Source of the DNA: AC-32 sp963821495
Lineage (GTDB): Bacteria; Actinomycetota; Thermoleophilia; Gaiellales; Gaiellaceae
NCBI GenBank assembly: GCA_963821495.1
Contig: CAWGEA010000004.1
Location: 62,001-126,000, forward strand
Direction: 5' to 3'
DNA: 64,000 nucleotides
Shown here: in pieces, positions 41,776 through 49,669 of the stretch
Layout: every line of letters starts with the position of its first letter
Numbering within the stretch: position 1 is the stretch's first letter
The notes under the pieces: model-generated
What the model was told of the DNA's origin: nothing
Seen by the model: the letters and a program-made list of their open reading frames with translations, nothing else
The model's database searches: none
Translations under genes and position numbers: made by a program

Positions 41776-43148
41776 GCCCGGTCGCGCAGCACCGTGACGC
41801 CGCCGGCGCTGCAGACCGCGCGGTATCCGGGCGCCGACGGGAGCGGGCCGGCGATCGCGAGGTACCGGTCGTGCTCCTGGCGGAAGAGGGGATCGATCCG
41901 TAGCCGGTGCGTCAGGTGCGGGATCAGCCGCCCGGACGCGGCGACCGTCGCCTGCGGCGGGATCCGATCGAGACAACCGTCGATCGCGGCAGCTCGGGCG
42001 GCCGGCATGTAGCCGGTGAGGCCGCGCAGCGGCCGGACGACGGCCACCGTCAGCACGAGCCCGCAGACGAGTATCGCCGCGGCGCCGCCGAAGCGGAAGC
42101 GCGGGAGGCGCGAAAGCGAGTCGACGGCCGCGAACGCGAGGATCGGCGCGAGCGGCAGCGTGTACTGGAAACGTGTCGACCAGAAGGCGGGGTTCTTCGC
42201 CAGGAACCGCTCGGCGATCGTCGGCAGCGCGACCAGCAGCAGGGGTGATAGGAGGGGCACGAAGAGCCAGGCGCCGAAGGTCGCTGCCAGCGTGCCGCGC
42301 TTCTCCGGCCGGTCGAAAATGGCGCCCAAGGTCCGCCACGGCCGCCTGGCGAAGACGAGGGGCGCGCGAGTCCAGCTCCGGCCGAGCGTCGGGTAGTCCC
42401 AGTAGTGGTAGCGCCGGCCCGCGATCGCCGGGACGACGGCGCCGATCGTGATCGCGAACCAGGCACCCGCGACCGCGGCAACGCCGAGCCCGAACCTCGG
42501 CCGGCGCTGGACGACCGCTGCGTACACGCCCATCGCGCCGAACGTCAGCGCGACGTCCTCCTTCGAGAGGCACCCCAGGACGAGCATCGGCCAGAACAGC
42601 TTCGCTTTACGCTCGAGCAGCGCGTAGAGCCCGAACGAGATCGCCGGCACCGCGAGTGCGAGCTCGTGGAAGTCGAAGATCATCCCGGCCAGCAGCCCCC
42701 AGAAGCCGAGGAACGCGAGCTGGATCGCGACTGCGCCGGCCGGGCCGAGCCGGGGCCGCGCCCACCAACAGACCGGCAAGCTCGCGACCGCCAGCAGCAG
42801 CGCCTGGACGACGAGCAGCACGCGCGCGTCGTCCCAGGCCCAGTAGGCCGGCGCCAGCGCCATCAGCGCCGGGTGGAAGTGGTCGCCGAGCAGGTTCGGC
42901 ACGCCCTTGACCGTGTTCCGGACGATCTCGAGTCGGCTGTAGCCCCAGATCGTCTGGTCGAAGATCCCGAGGTCGTAGGCGCCGCTCGCGAAGCGGTCGT
43001 GCCGGTAGATCGAGGCCCAGGCGTAGAACGCGGCTGCCGTCGAAGCGCATGCGACGGGAAGGGCCTCGAGGGTGAGCCGTCGAGCGTCCAGGCGCCTGCG
43101 CCGAACCGGCAAGGCTGCGGCGGTCAGGTCGCCCAGTCTACGCGGCAC
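41772..43148 (-). CDS. DUF2079 family integral membrane protein
   Basis: 458 aa with about ten membrane helices. DUF2079 features: DLGIFDQTIWGYSRLEIVRNT, LLGDHFHPALMALAPAYWAW, GFWGLLAGMIFDFHELALAVP, LVLGCLSKEDVALTFGAMGVY and ERFLAKNPAFWSTRFQYTLPLAP. The fold resembles GT-C glycosyltransferases, but no activity is proven for this family. GTG 43148 is used because upstream residues look non-conserved and would run into the divergent cyclophilin promoter. The gene is monocistronic. Confidence 0.85.
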   Translation of the reverse strand: MPRRLGDLTAAALPVRRRRLDARRLTLEALPVACASTAAAFYAWASIYRHDRFASGAYDLGIFDQTIWGYSRLEIVRNTVKGVPNLLGDHFHPALMALAPAYWAWDDARVLLVVQALLLAVASLPVCWWARPRLGPAGAVAIQLAFLGFWGLLAGMIFDFHELALAVPAISFGLYALLERKAKLFWPMLVLGCLSKEDVALTFGAMGVYAAVVQRRPRFGLGVAAVAGAWFAITIGAVVPAIAGRRYHYWDYPTLGRSWTRAPLVFARRPWRTLGAIFDRPEKRGTLAATFGAWLFVPLLSPLLLVALPTIAERFLAKNPAFWSTRFQYTLPLAPILAFAAVDSLSRLPRFRFGGAAAILVCGLVLTVAVVRPLRGLTGYMPAARAAAIDGCLDRIPPQATVAASGRLIPHLTHRLRIDPLFRQEHDRYLAIAGPLPSAPGYRAVCSAGGVTVLRDRA

Positions 43149-43174
43149 GTGCGTCCGGCGAGACGCCCAGCCGT

Positions 43175-43180
43175 TAGGCT
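43175..43180 (+). promoter_or_regulatory. -10 element of the cyclophilin promoter
   Basis: TAGGCT ends 8 bases before the ATG at 43189. The same TAGGCTCCGCG string occurs at 48252-48262 before another gene. Confidence 0.45.
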
Positions 43181-43188
43181 CCGCGTCG

Positions 43189-43644
43189 ATGAGCGCCGCC
43201 ACGCTGCACACCAACCACGGCGTCCTCGAGGTCGAGCTCTTCGACGACGACGCGCCGAGGACCGTCGAGAACTTCCGCAAGCTCGCCGCGGACGGCTTCT
43301 ACGACGGGGTCGTCTTCCACCGCGTGATCCCCGACTTCATGATCCAGGGCGGCGACCCGACCGGCACCGGCATGGGCGGTCCGGGCTACACGTTCGAAGA
43401 CGAGTTGAACGAGCACAAGGTCGACCGCGGGGCCCTCGCGATGGCCAACGCGGGCCCGAACACGAACGGCAGCCAGTTCTTCGTCGTGACCGCGGAGGCG
43501 ACCCCGTGGCTCGACGGCAAGCACACGGTCTTCGGCCGCGTGACGAGCGGTATGGAGGTCGTGGACACGATCTCCCAGGTCGCCACGGACGCGAACGACA
43601 AGCCGCTCGAGGCGGTCGTGATCGAGCGCGTCGAGCTCACCTAG
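43189..43644 (+). CDS. ppiB: Cyclophilin-type peptidyl-prolyl cis-trans isomerase
   Basis: 151 aa, cytoplasmic. Catalytic and binding residues visible: FHRVIPDFMIQGGDPTGTGMGG (Arg, Phe, Gln of the active site), then AMANAGPNTNGSQFFVV and LDGKHTVFGRV. Speeds proline isomerisation in protein folding. It has no signal peptide. The ATG at 43189 has TAGGCT upstream and no ribosome site, a probable leaderless start. Confidence 0.96.
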   Translation: MSAATLHTNHGVLEVELFDDDAPRTVENFRKLAADGFYDGVVFHRVIPDFMIQGGDPTGTGMGGPGYTFEDELNEHKVDRGALAMANAGPNTNGSQFFVVTAEATPWLDGKHTVFGRVTSGMEVVDTISQVATDANDKPLEAVVIERVELT

Positions 43645-43730
43645 CACGGGTAGGCAAACCTGACCGATTGCGGTGTTGAACGCACGCGGCCGCACGCGGT
43701 ACGGTCGGCAGGACCGGAAGAGGGAGCACC

Positions 43731-44039
43731 ACGCACGGCCGCCAGACAACCGACGGGCAAGAGCTCACAGCGTCGCCGCGCCAGGCCGGCGCGGACGACT
43801 TCTTCCGCGAGGTCAACGACCGGATCGTGGAGCTCGGCGAGCGTTTCGGCTTCCGCGAGGAGCACCTCGAGCTGATCTGCGAGTGCGACGACCCGTCCTG
43901 CACCGAGCGCGTCGAGATCTCGCCGGCCGCCTTCGCGGAGCTGCGCCGCAAGGTCGGCCTCCACTTGATCGCCGACGGCCACGTCCACTCCGGCCGCGTC
44001 GTCGGCCGCGGTAAGGGCTATCTCGTCGTCGCCGACTGA
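43731..44039 (+). CDS. Small actinobacterial CxCxxxxC protein, possible ACG start
   Basis: 70 aa from GTG 43827, or 102 aa from an ACG at 43731. The conserved core is LICECDDPSCTERVEISPAAF (Cys cluster, possibly metal-binding) and a C-terminal GHVHSGRVVGRGKGYLVV. From memory of this group, homologues carry FREVN(E/D)RI before the core. Here FFREVNDRIVEL lies in frame upstream of GTG 43827 with no ATG, GTG or TTG before it. GAGGGAG stands 4 bases before ACG 43731. The 3' end overlaps the convergent DedA gene by 22 bp. Confidence 0.6.
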   Translation, partial: THGRQTTDGQELTASPRQAGADDFFREVNDRIVELGERFGFREEHLELICECDDPSCTERVEISPAAFAELRRKVGLHLIADGHVHSGRVVGRGKGYLVVAD

Positions 44040-44629
44040 CGGCGGCGCTTCACGTACCAGCGCACGAGCTCGATCGTGCCCGTGACGGCGAACGCGATCC
44101 CGAGCGCGAGCAGCAGGCCCTTCCACGGCGCCTCCTCGAAGGCGTGCCCGCCGAAATAGCCGAGCGACGCTGCGTACCCACCCCAGATCAGGCCCGCGAT
44201 GATGTCGAAGGCGATGAACTTCCGCCACGGGTACTCGAGCGTCCCCGCGCTCAGCGTCACCGCGGTGCGCCCGGCCGGGATGAAGCGGGCGATCACGATC
44301 AGCTCGCCACCGCGTTCCTCGACCTGGCGGTGCGCCCACGCGATCCGCTTCTCCGCCTTCTCCGAGGTGAAGAAGCGGTCGTTGATCCGGCGGCCGTAGC
44401 GCCAGCCGACGAAGTACGCCGTGTTGTCGCCGGCGATCGCGCCGGCAGCGGCGAACGCGACCACGAGCGGGAGGCTGAGGTCGCCCTGCGAGGCGACCAC
44501 TCCGGCCGTGATCACCGAGGTCTCGCTCGGGACGATCGGCAGGAGCGCGTCGAGGAACGCGAGCACGAAGAGGATCGCGTATGCCCAGCCGGAGGCGTTG
44601 GCGACGAGTTGCGTGAACTGGTGAAACAC
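44018..44629 (-). CDS. DedA family membrane protein
   Basis: 203 aa. DedA/SNARE-associated fold: FLDALLPIVPSETSVITAGVVASQG (the E of PSE), GDNTAYFVGWRYGRR, FFTSEKAEKRIAWAHR, GGELIVIARFIPAGRTAVTLSAG (RFxPxxR motif) and a final helix before a basic tail. DedA proteins flip lipid carriers such as undecaprenyl phosphate and need the membrane potential. GTG 44629 starts it. Confidence 0.93.
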   Translation of the reverse strand: MFHQFTQLVANASGWAYAILFVLAFLDALLPIVPSETSVITAGVVASQGDLSLPLVVAFAAAGAIAGDNTAYFVGWRYGRRINDRFFTSEKAEKRIAWAHRQVEERGGELIVIARFIPAGRTAVTLSAGTLEYPWRKFIAFDIIAGLIWGGYAASLGYFGGHAFEEAPWKGLLLALGIAFAVTGTIELVRWYVKRRRQSATTR

Positions 44630-44658
44630 GCCGCGCGAGGGTACTTAGAACGGCCGCA

Positions 44659-44735
44659 CCGGCAAGAGCCGGCACGGCCTCCCTGGTCGGCACCGCCAAG
44701 TCGGTGCCTCGGGCGGGCCGCCGAGACGGCCCGCC
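44659..44735 (-). terminator. Three consecutive hairpins between DedA and metalloprotease genes
   Basis: Stem 1 CCGGC/GCCGG (44659-44672), stem 2 GGCACCG/CGGTGCC (44689-44708), stem 3 GGCGGGCC/GGCCCGCC (44712-44735). Stem 3 begins 11 bases after the metalloprotease stop on the minus strand, so the group most likely ends that transcript before the dedA start. Confidence 0.55.
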
Positions 44736-44745
44736 GAGTGGTCAG

Positions 44746-45681
44746 CTACGGAGCCCGGTAGAAGAGCCAGGCATCGCGCATGCGCTGGGTCTGGCCGGGC
44801 GTGAACTCCGTGTAGCAGCTGTCGTAGGAGTAGTCCATGTAGTTGTGAATCGGGTCGAGCCCCGGAGCGGTGCACGTGTCCTTGCCGACCGGGCAGCCCG
44901 ACGTGGGCGTCCTCTCCGGCGGCGTGTCGTCGACGAAGTCGCCCTTGGCGTTGCAGCCGCCGTAGAACGTGTGCTCGAGGTTCAGCCAGTGGCCCGTCTC
45001 GTGCGTCACGGTCTTGCCCTCGTCGTACCTGTCCGCGTAGGTGGTGGACGTGCCGGGCATCGACTCCCAGTCGATCACGATGCCGTCGAGGTACGCCTGC
45101 CCCGGCTTCGTCCTGATGTCGGGCAGGTACGCCCAGCCGAGGTACGGCCCGGCCGTCGTCGAGTACAGGTTCAGCGCGTTGTCGCCGCCCTGGTGCAGCG
45201 CGTGCTTCATCGAGTGCTCGTCCGTCCCGCCCGGGCCGGCGTAGAACCAGGCGGCGTTGTCGGTCCGCGTCACGCCCGCCAGCGTGAAGCCGAACCCCGT
45301 TGCCGAGCCGCCGAAGTTCTGGTTCAAGACGGCCATCTGGTCCGAGATCTGCTTGCGGGTGAGGCTCCCGATCGAGCCGTCCGTGACGACGTGGAAGTAG
45401 ACGGGCACCGAGGCTCGGAAGCTCCGGCCCGCCTTGCCGATCGCCGAGGCCGGGAGGTCGGTCGCAGGCGTGTTGTCGACCGGCTCCCGCTGCTCGAAGC
45501 CGCGACCGTACGCGGCCGGCGTGAGCCTCGAGTAGACCGCGAACAGGTCGCCGCCCGCCAGCGCGGGCATGCATGGCGTCGACCGCGCGAGCGTCCGCTC
45601 CCCCGACGCGACCGCGACGGTCACCCCGGTGTAGAGTGACACCACGAGCGCGGCGGCGAGGACCAGTTTGAGGTGCTTCAT
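44746..45681 (-). CDS. Secreted zinc metalloprotease, M43 (pappalysin)-like
   Basis: 311 aa. Signal peptide MKHLKLVLAAALVVSLYTGV. Zinc site HETGHWLNLEHTFYGGC (HExxHxxxLxH, about residues 224-234) followed by the Met-turn region HNYMDYSYDSCYTEFTPGQ. The Cys pairs (GGC...GC...DTC...DSC) fit the M43 disulfide pattern. The upstream QISDQMAVLNQNF is typical of the family. The enzyme probably degrades proteins outside the cell. ATG 45681 has a GGGGGAG site. Confidence 0.93.
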   Translation of the reverse strand: MKHLKLVLAAALVVSLYTGVTVAVASGERTLARSTPCMPALAGGDLFAVYSRLTPAAYGRGFEQREPVDNTPATDLPASAIGKAGRSFRASVPVYFHVVTDGSIGSLTRKQISDQMAVLNQNFGGSATGFGFTLAGVTRTDNAAWFYAGPGGTDEHSMKHALHQGGDNALNLYSTTAGPYLGWAYLPDIRTKPGQAYLDGIVIDWESMPGTSTTYADRYDEGKTVTHETGHWLNLEHTFYGGCNAKGDFVDDTPPERTPTSGCPVGKDTCTAPGLDPIHNYMDYSYDSCYTEFTPGQTQRMRDAWLFYRAP

Positions 45682-45784
45682 GCTCCCCCTCTCTCGCGCC
45701 CTTCCTCTCGCAGGGCGCAGCTCGGCGCAGCGTACTGCGAATCGGCGCGGGCGATCTGCTCCGGGCGACGTTTGGAGCTGAGCC

Positions 45785-45805
45785 TCCGCGGAACAAGTCC
45801 GCGGA
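45785..45805 (+). promoter_or_regulatory. Leader hairpin before the SRPBCC gene
   Basis: Self-complementary TCCGCGGA occurs twice around a 5-base loop (45785-45792 and 45798-45805), ending 10 bases before the AAAGGA ribosome site. It could affect translation or mRNA stability. No known riboswitch is matched. Confidence 0.35.
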
Positions 45806-45824
45806 CTTCGAAGAAAGGATTGTG

Positions 45825-46676
45825 ATGTTCGAACGCAGCAGAACACAGGCGATGAAGGACAACGCCGCGAGCGGCAAGGAGCTTGCGCTCGCCCTCGCGC
45901 GCGACAGGAAGTTCCGCGAGCAGCTGGCCTCGGCGGTCGGCCACGGCGCCGCCGCCAAGCGCCGCGCCGCCAAGCGCTTCGGCCTGATGGCCGTCGCCGC
46001 GGGGCTCGTTGCCGATCAGGCACTACGTCGCGACCTCGCGACGACGACGCAGAGCCTGCAGAAGGCCTGGCTCCGCGTCGAGAAGAAGCGCTCGCACAAA
46101 CTGCGCAACACGATGCTCGTGCTCGCCGGCGGCGCCGGCGCCGCCGGCCTCTACATGCTCCGCTCCAGGCTGCCGCTGCCCGGCCGCTCCGCGGGCGCCG
46201 GGATCAGCACGATCGACGAGTCGACCGAGGTCGACGTCCCGGTCTCGACGGCCTACAACCAGTGGACGCAGTTCGAGGACTTCCCGCTCTTCATGGAGGG
46301 CGTCGACCACGTCGAGCAGCGTGACGACACGCGGCTGCACTGGGTCGCGACGATCGCCGGCCGCAGCGCCGAATGGGACGCGAAGATTCTCGAGCAGCAC
46401 CCAGACCAGCAGATCAGCTGGATCAGCGAGGACGGCAAGAAGACGCGCGGCACGGTCACCTTCGAGCCGCTCGGCGAGTCGCGGACGCGGATCCGCCTCT
46501 CGATGAGCTATAAGGCCGAAGGCCCGCTCGAGACCGCCGGCTCTGCCGCCGGCCTCGACAAGCAGCGCGTCCGCGGCGACCTGCAGCGGTTCAAGGAGCT
46601 GATCGAGGGCCGCGGTGAGGAGTCGGGTGCCTGGCGCGGCGAGGTCTCGGCCGGGAAGACCGAGACGCAGTCCTGA
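45825..46676 (+). CDS. SRPBCC (polyketide cyclase/dehydrase-like) family protein with membrane segment
   Basis: 283 aa. A basic helical N-terminus, a hydrophobic stretch (NTMLVLAGGAGAAGLYML), then an SRPBCC domain (about 130-250): TIDESTEVDVPVSTAYNQWTQF, FPLFMEGVDHVEQRDD, WVATIAGRSAEWDAKI, ISWISEDGKKTRGTVTFEPL. SRPBCC folds bind lipids or other hydrophobic ligands. ATG 45825 follows AAAGGA. Its stop overlaps the next ATG (TGATG), so it is coupled to the DUF4235-like gene. Confidence 0.85.
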   Translation: MFERSRTQAMKDNAASGKELALALARDRKFREQLASAVGHGAAAKRRAAKRFGLMAVAAGLVADQALRRDLATTTQSLQKAWLRVEKKRSHKLRNTMLVLAGGAGAAGLYMLRSRLPLPGRSAGAGISTIDESTEVDVPVSTAYNQWTQFEDFPLFMEGVDHVEQRDDTRLHWVATIAGRSAEWDAKILEQHPDQQISWISEDGKKTRGTVTFEPLGESRTRIRLSMSYKAEGPLETAGSAAGLDKQRVRGDLQRFKELIEGRGEESGAWRGEVSAGKTETQS

Positions 46677-46930
46677 TGCCCAACCGCCGAGACGTCGTCA
46701 CCGAGCAGCTCGACGAGCTCAGGACCGACCTTCAGGCACTGTGGGTCGCGCTGACGAAGGACCCGAAGAAGGAGGCGCGCAAGGAGCGGGCGTGGACGCT
46801 CTTCGCCGGGGCCCTCGGCGCGGTCGCCGCGCTGGGCGCCCGCAAGGCCGCGGCGCGCGCCTGGGGCGTCCTCACCGGCGAGGCGCCGCCCACGGCACGG
46901 CCCAAGCCGCCGCAGCGTAAGGCTGCCTAG
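46676..46930 (+). CDS. DUF4235-like small membrane protein
   Basis: 84 aa. Charged N-terminus, then ERAWTLFAGALGAVAALGARKAAARAWGVLTGEAPP, which fits the DUF4235 pattern (one membrane helix, ARK, W, TGExPP). Function unknown; often beside stress or envelope genes. It begins on the last base of the SRPBCC stop. The pair may act together at the membrane. Confidence 0.75.
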   Translation: MPNRRDVVTEQLDELRTDLQALWVALTKDPKKEARKERAWTLFAGALGAVAALGARKAAARAWGVLTGEAPPTARPKPPQRKAA

Positions 46931-46948
46931 TAGCGTTTCGGTCGGGGC

Positions 46949-48220
46949 CTAGGGTCGGCGCAGGACGAGGCCGGTGTGCGGTGGAAGCGCGACCGCCGCA
47001 GCCAGCGATCCGTCCGGCCTGACGTACGTCCCGTCCAGCCCGGCCGTGATCGTGACGGTGGAGGACGGGTTGACCACGACCAGTCCTCGCGTGAACCGCC
47101 GCCGCCAGATGCCGTGCGCGAGCGTGGGCGCTCCACGGGGGGCGCCCACGTCCTCGCGCCAGTAGCGCACCGGCGGCTCCGCCCCGCAGCCGGTCGAGAA
47201 CGTGAAGGCGCTGCGCCGCCCGCGTTCGAAGAGGAGGAAGCTCGCGCGCGCGTACTCCATCGCCGGAATGTCGTCCGCGGGGCCGTAGGTGATCGCGACG
47301 AAGGCCTTGTTTCGCGCCTGGGCGGCCCGGAGCAGGCGCATCTGGAAGGCCCAGTCCTCGTCGGCGAGAATCCCTTCGCCGCGGCCGCGCTGCGCCTTCG
47401 TCCACCACTCCTTGGCCGCGCCCGAGAGGTACCCCACCCACTGCCGCCAGAGCGGAAGCGTCGCGTCGTTGATGTTCCCGACGACGAGCAGGTGGCGCCG
47501 CCGCAGAGCGGGCCCGACGCGTTGCAGGAAACCCGTCGTCGCCCGCGCGTAGTCGTCGGGGCCGGGGTATTTGGCCAGCACGCGACCGTCGAGGTACCAG
47601 GGGTACTGCATCGTCCGTGCGACCCCGTCCACGAAGACGCCGTCCCAGCCGCGCCTGCGCAGCTCGGAGGCGACGTTGCGAGCCCACGCCCGCTGGTAGG
47701 AGGAACTGCCGACGTCCATCTGCCACGCGTGTGGCCAGGCGGCCCAGTCGACGCGGCGGCCGCTCGTGTCCTTCAGGAACCACTCGGGGTGGTGTGCGTT
47801 CGCGTAGCCGTAGCCGACGCCGGTCGGGAGCACGTCCCGGCGATGCGCGTCGTCGCGCGTGGAGGCCATGTCCTTGTAGACCAGGACCTTCGTCACGGGC
47901 GAGCGCCGCTTGATCGTGCGCATCAGCCGGTACTGCCACGCCTGCAGGATCACGTAGCGGTGACCGGAGGGCGGCGCCAGGGGCGCGGCGCGAGAGCAGA
48001 TCCGAAGCGCGGCGATGTCCGCCGACCGCCCGCCGGAGGTCGCAGCGACGCCGGCGGCGGTCCCCGCGGTCACGGCGGCGGCCAGCACGAGCAGGCCCCA
48101 CCGGCGGTGCTGCGCAACGGCCTGGCCCGTTCGTAGCCCGTCGATGACAAGGGGTTGTACCACGAGAGTGGCGACGCCCGTTCGAGCACGACCACGCCGA
48201 AGGCCGCCGCTTCGTCCCAT
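46949..48220 (-). CDS. Secreted putative glycoside hydrolase (GHL15-like)
   Basis: 423 aa. A signal-anchor (RWGLLVLAAAVTAGTAAGVAA, about residues 40-60), then a TIM-barrel-like domain: TKVLVYKDMASTRDDAHRRD, HPEWFLKDTSGRRVDWAAWP, WARNVASELRRRGWDGVFVD, LLVVGNINDATLPLW and ILADEDWAFQMRLLRAA. The D in GVFVDG and the ED pair are candidate acids. It fits the GHL15 putative hydrolase family. Start ATG 48220 gives a long basic N-region; GTG 48163 is an alternative. Confidence 0.78.
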   Translation of the reverse strand: MGRSGGLRRGRARTGVATLVVQPLVIDGLRTGQAVAQHRRWGLLVLAAAVTAGTAAGVAATSGGRSADIAALRICSRAAPLAPPSGHRYVILQAWQYRLMRTIKRRSPVTKVLVYKDMASTRDDAHRRDVLPTGVGYGYANAHHPEWFLKDTSGRRVDWAAWPHAWQMDVGSSSYQRAWARNVASELRRRGWDGVFVDGVARTMQYPWYLDGRVLAKYPGPDDYARATTGFLQRVGPALRRRHLLVVGNINDATLPLWRQWVGYLSGAAKEWWTKAQRGRGEGILADEDWAFQMRLLRAAQARNKAFVAITYGPADDIPAMEYARASFLLFERGRRSAFTFSTGCGAEPPVRYWREDVGAPRGAPTLAHGIWRRRFTRGLVVVNPSSTVTITAGLDGTYVRPDGSLAAAVALPPHTGLVLRRP

Positions 48221-48251
48221 CGGGACGATGGAGCGGGCGCCGCGAACAGCG

Positions 48252-48257
48252 TAGGCT
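48252..48257 (+). promoter_or_regulatory. -10 element upstream of the PLDc_N/SHOCT gene
   Basis: TAGGCT followed by CCGCG, as at the cyclophilin promoter. Here about 55 bases separate it from the GTG start at 48313, and that leader carries a good ribosome site (ACGGAGG). Confidence 0.4.
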
Positions 48258-48312
48258 CCGCGCGAACCCCCGGGCCGACGCGGTGTCGCCCCGACGAACT
48301 ACGGAGGTATCC

Positions 48313-48705
48313 GTGCTCGGAACTGACTATCCGTTCCTCGACGTCATGTGGACCATGCTCGTCTTCTTCGCGTGGGTGATCTGGTTCTGGCTCCTGATCA
48401 CCGTCTTCGGCGACCTGTTCCGCCGCCGCGACATCTCTGGCTGGGGCAAGGCGGCGTGGATCATCTTCGTCATCGTCCTGCCCTACCTCGGCGTGCTCGT
48501 GTACCTGATCGCGCAGCATCAGGGCATGGCCGACCGGAACATGCAGCAGGCGCAGGCGGCGCAGTCGCAGTTCGACGACTACGTCAAGGACGTCGCCGCC
48601 CAGAGCGGCCCTGCCGGAGAGATCGAGAAGGCGAAGCAGCTGCTCGACAGCGGCGCGATCTCGCAGGCGGAGTTCGACTCGCTGAAGGCGAAGGCGCTCT
48701 CGTAG
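48313..48705 (+). CDS. PLDc_N and SHOCT domain membrane protein
   Basis: 130 aa. Two membrane helices (MWTMLVFFAWVIWFWLLITVF and AWIIFVIVLPYLGVLVYLIAQ) form the PLDc_N unit with the linking FRRRDISGWGKA. A C-terminal SHOCT module (GEIEKAKQLLDSGAISQAEF) follows. Such proteins are small stress-linked membrane proteins of unknown role. GTG 48313 has GGAGG at ideal distance. Confidence 0.88.
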   Translation: MLGTDYPFLDVMWTMLVFFAWVIWFWLLITVFGDLFRRRDISGWGKAAWIIFVIVLPYLGVLVYLIAQHQGMADRNMQQAQAAQSQFDDYVKDVAAQSGPAGEIEKAKQLLDSGAISQAEFDSLKAKALS

Positions 48706-48718
48706 CGCCGTAGGCACG

Positions 48719-48747
48719 GGACGCTCACGGCCTCGCCGTGGGCGTCC
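48719..48747. terminator. Bidirectional hairpin terminator
   Basis: 13-bp stem with one G-T wobble (GGACGCTCACGGC / GCCGTGGGCGTCC) and a CTC loop, between two convergent genes (stops at 48705 and 48755). Suited to end both transcripts. Confidence 0.65.
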
Positions 48748-48754
48748 GCGTTGC

Positions 48755-49669
48755 TCAGCCCGTGAGGATCGCCGCGAGCTTCGCGGCGTCGATGTTTCCG
48801 CCGGAGACGATGCAGCAGACGGTGTCGCCTTCGACGCGCTCCGCGGCCGCCAGGGCGAGAGCGCCCGCGCCCTCTGCGACCACGCGCGCACGCTGGGCGA
48901 GCAGCCGCACCGCCGAGGCCGCCTCGTCCAGCGAGACGGCGAAGGCCCCGTCCACGAGCTCGCGGACGAGCGGCCACATCGCCGGCAAGAGAGCGGGGCC
49001 GCCGGCGCCGTCGACGAACGAGGGCCGGAAGTCGATCTGCACCGGCTCGCCCGCGGCGAGCGCCGCGGTCAGCGGGGCTCCGGTCTCGGGCTCGACGGAG
49101 TAGACGCGAGCCTCCGGCCGCAACGCCTTGACCGCCGACGCGATTCCGACGGTGAGGCCGCCGCCGCCGAAGGGCACCAGGACCGCGTCGAGCGAGGGCA
49201 GGTCCTCCAGCAGCTCGAGTCCGATCGTGCCGTTGCCGGCCATCACCGCCTCGTCCTGCACGGGATGCACGAAGAAGCCGCCGAGCTCCGGGTAGGCGGA
49301 CTCCTCGAGCGCCTGCCACCAGCGCTCGTGCGGAACCTTCACGATCCGACCGCCGAGGCGCTCGATCGCCGCCAGCTTGGTCGCCGGCGCCTGCTCCGGG
49401 ACGACGACGCTGCAGCCCACGCCGAGCTCGCGCGCGGCCCAGGCGACGCCCTGGCCCATGTTTCCCGCGCTCGCGGTCACGACGCCCTCCTCGAGCTCCT
49501 CTCGAGGAGCGAGCGCGATCGCGTTCAGCGCACCGCGCAGCTTGAATGAGCCGATCGGCTGCAAGTTCTCGAGCTTCAGGTGCACGCCGTCCAGCTCGAC
49601 GACCGGCGTCCGCAAAACCAGTCCGGCCAGCCGCTCGCGCGCGGCCCTGATGTGGTCGAGCGGGATCAC
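48755..49669 (-). CDS. Threonine/serine dehydratase-like PLP enzyme (fold type II)
   Basis: 304 aa. Schiff-base Lys in QPIGSFKLRGALNAI. Substrate loop TASAGNMGQGVAW, PLP-phosphate Gly loop VPFGGGGLTVGIA and the C-terminal CCIVSGGNID are typical of serine/threonine dehydratases and related racemases. No regulatory ACT domain. It would release ammonia and a 2-oxo acid from Thr or Ser. GTG 49669 overlaps the aldo/keto reductase stop (GTGA), so the two form an operon. Confidence 0.9.
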   Translation of the reverse strand: MIPLDHIRAARERLAGLVLRTPVVELDGVHLKLENLQPIGSFKLRGALNAIALAPREELEEGVVTASAGNMGQGVAWAARELGVGCSVVVPEQAPATKLAAIERLGGRIVKVPHERWWQALEESAYPELGGFFVHPVQDEAVMAGNGTIGLELLEDLPSLDAVLVPFGGGGLTVGIASAVKALRPEARVYSVEPETGAPLTAALAAGEPVQIDFRPSFVDGAGGPALLPAMWPLVRELVDGAFAVSLDEAASAVRLLAQRARVVAEGAGALALAAAERVEGDTVCCIVSGGNIDAAKLAAILTG

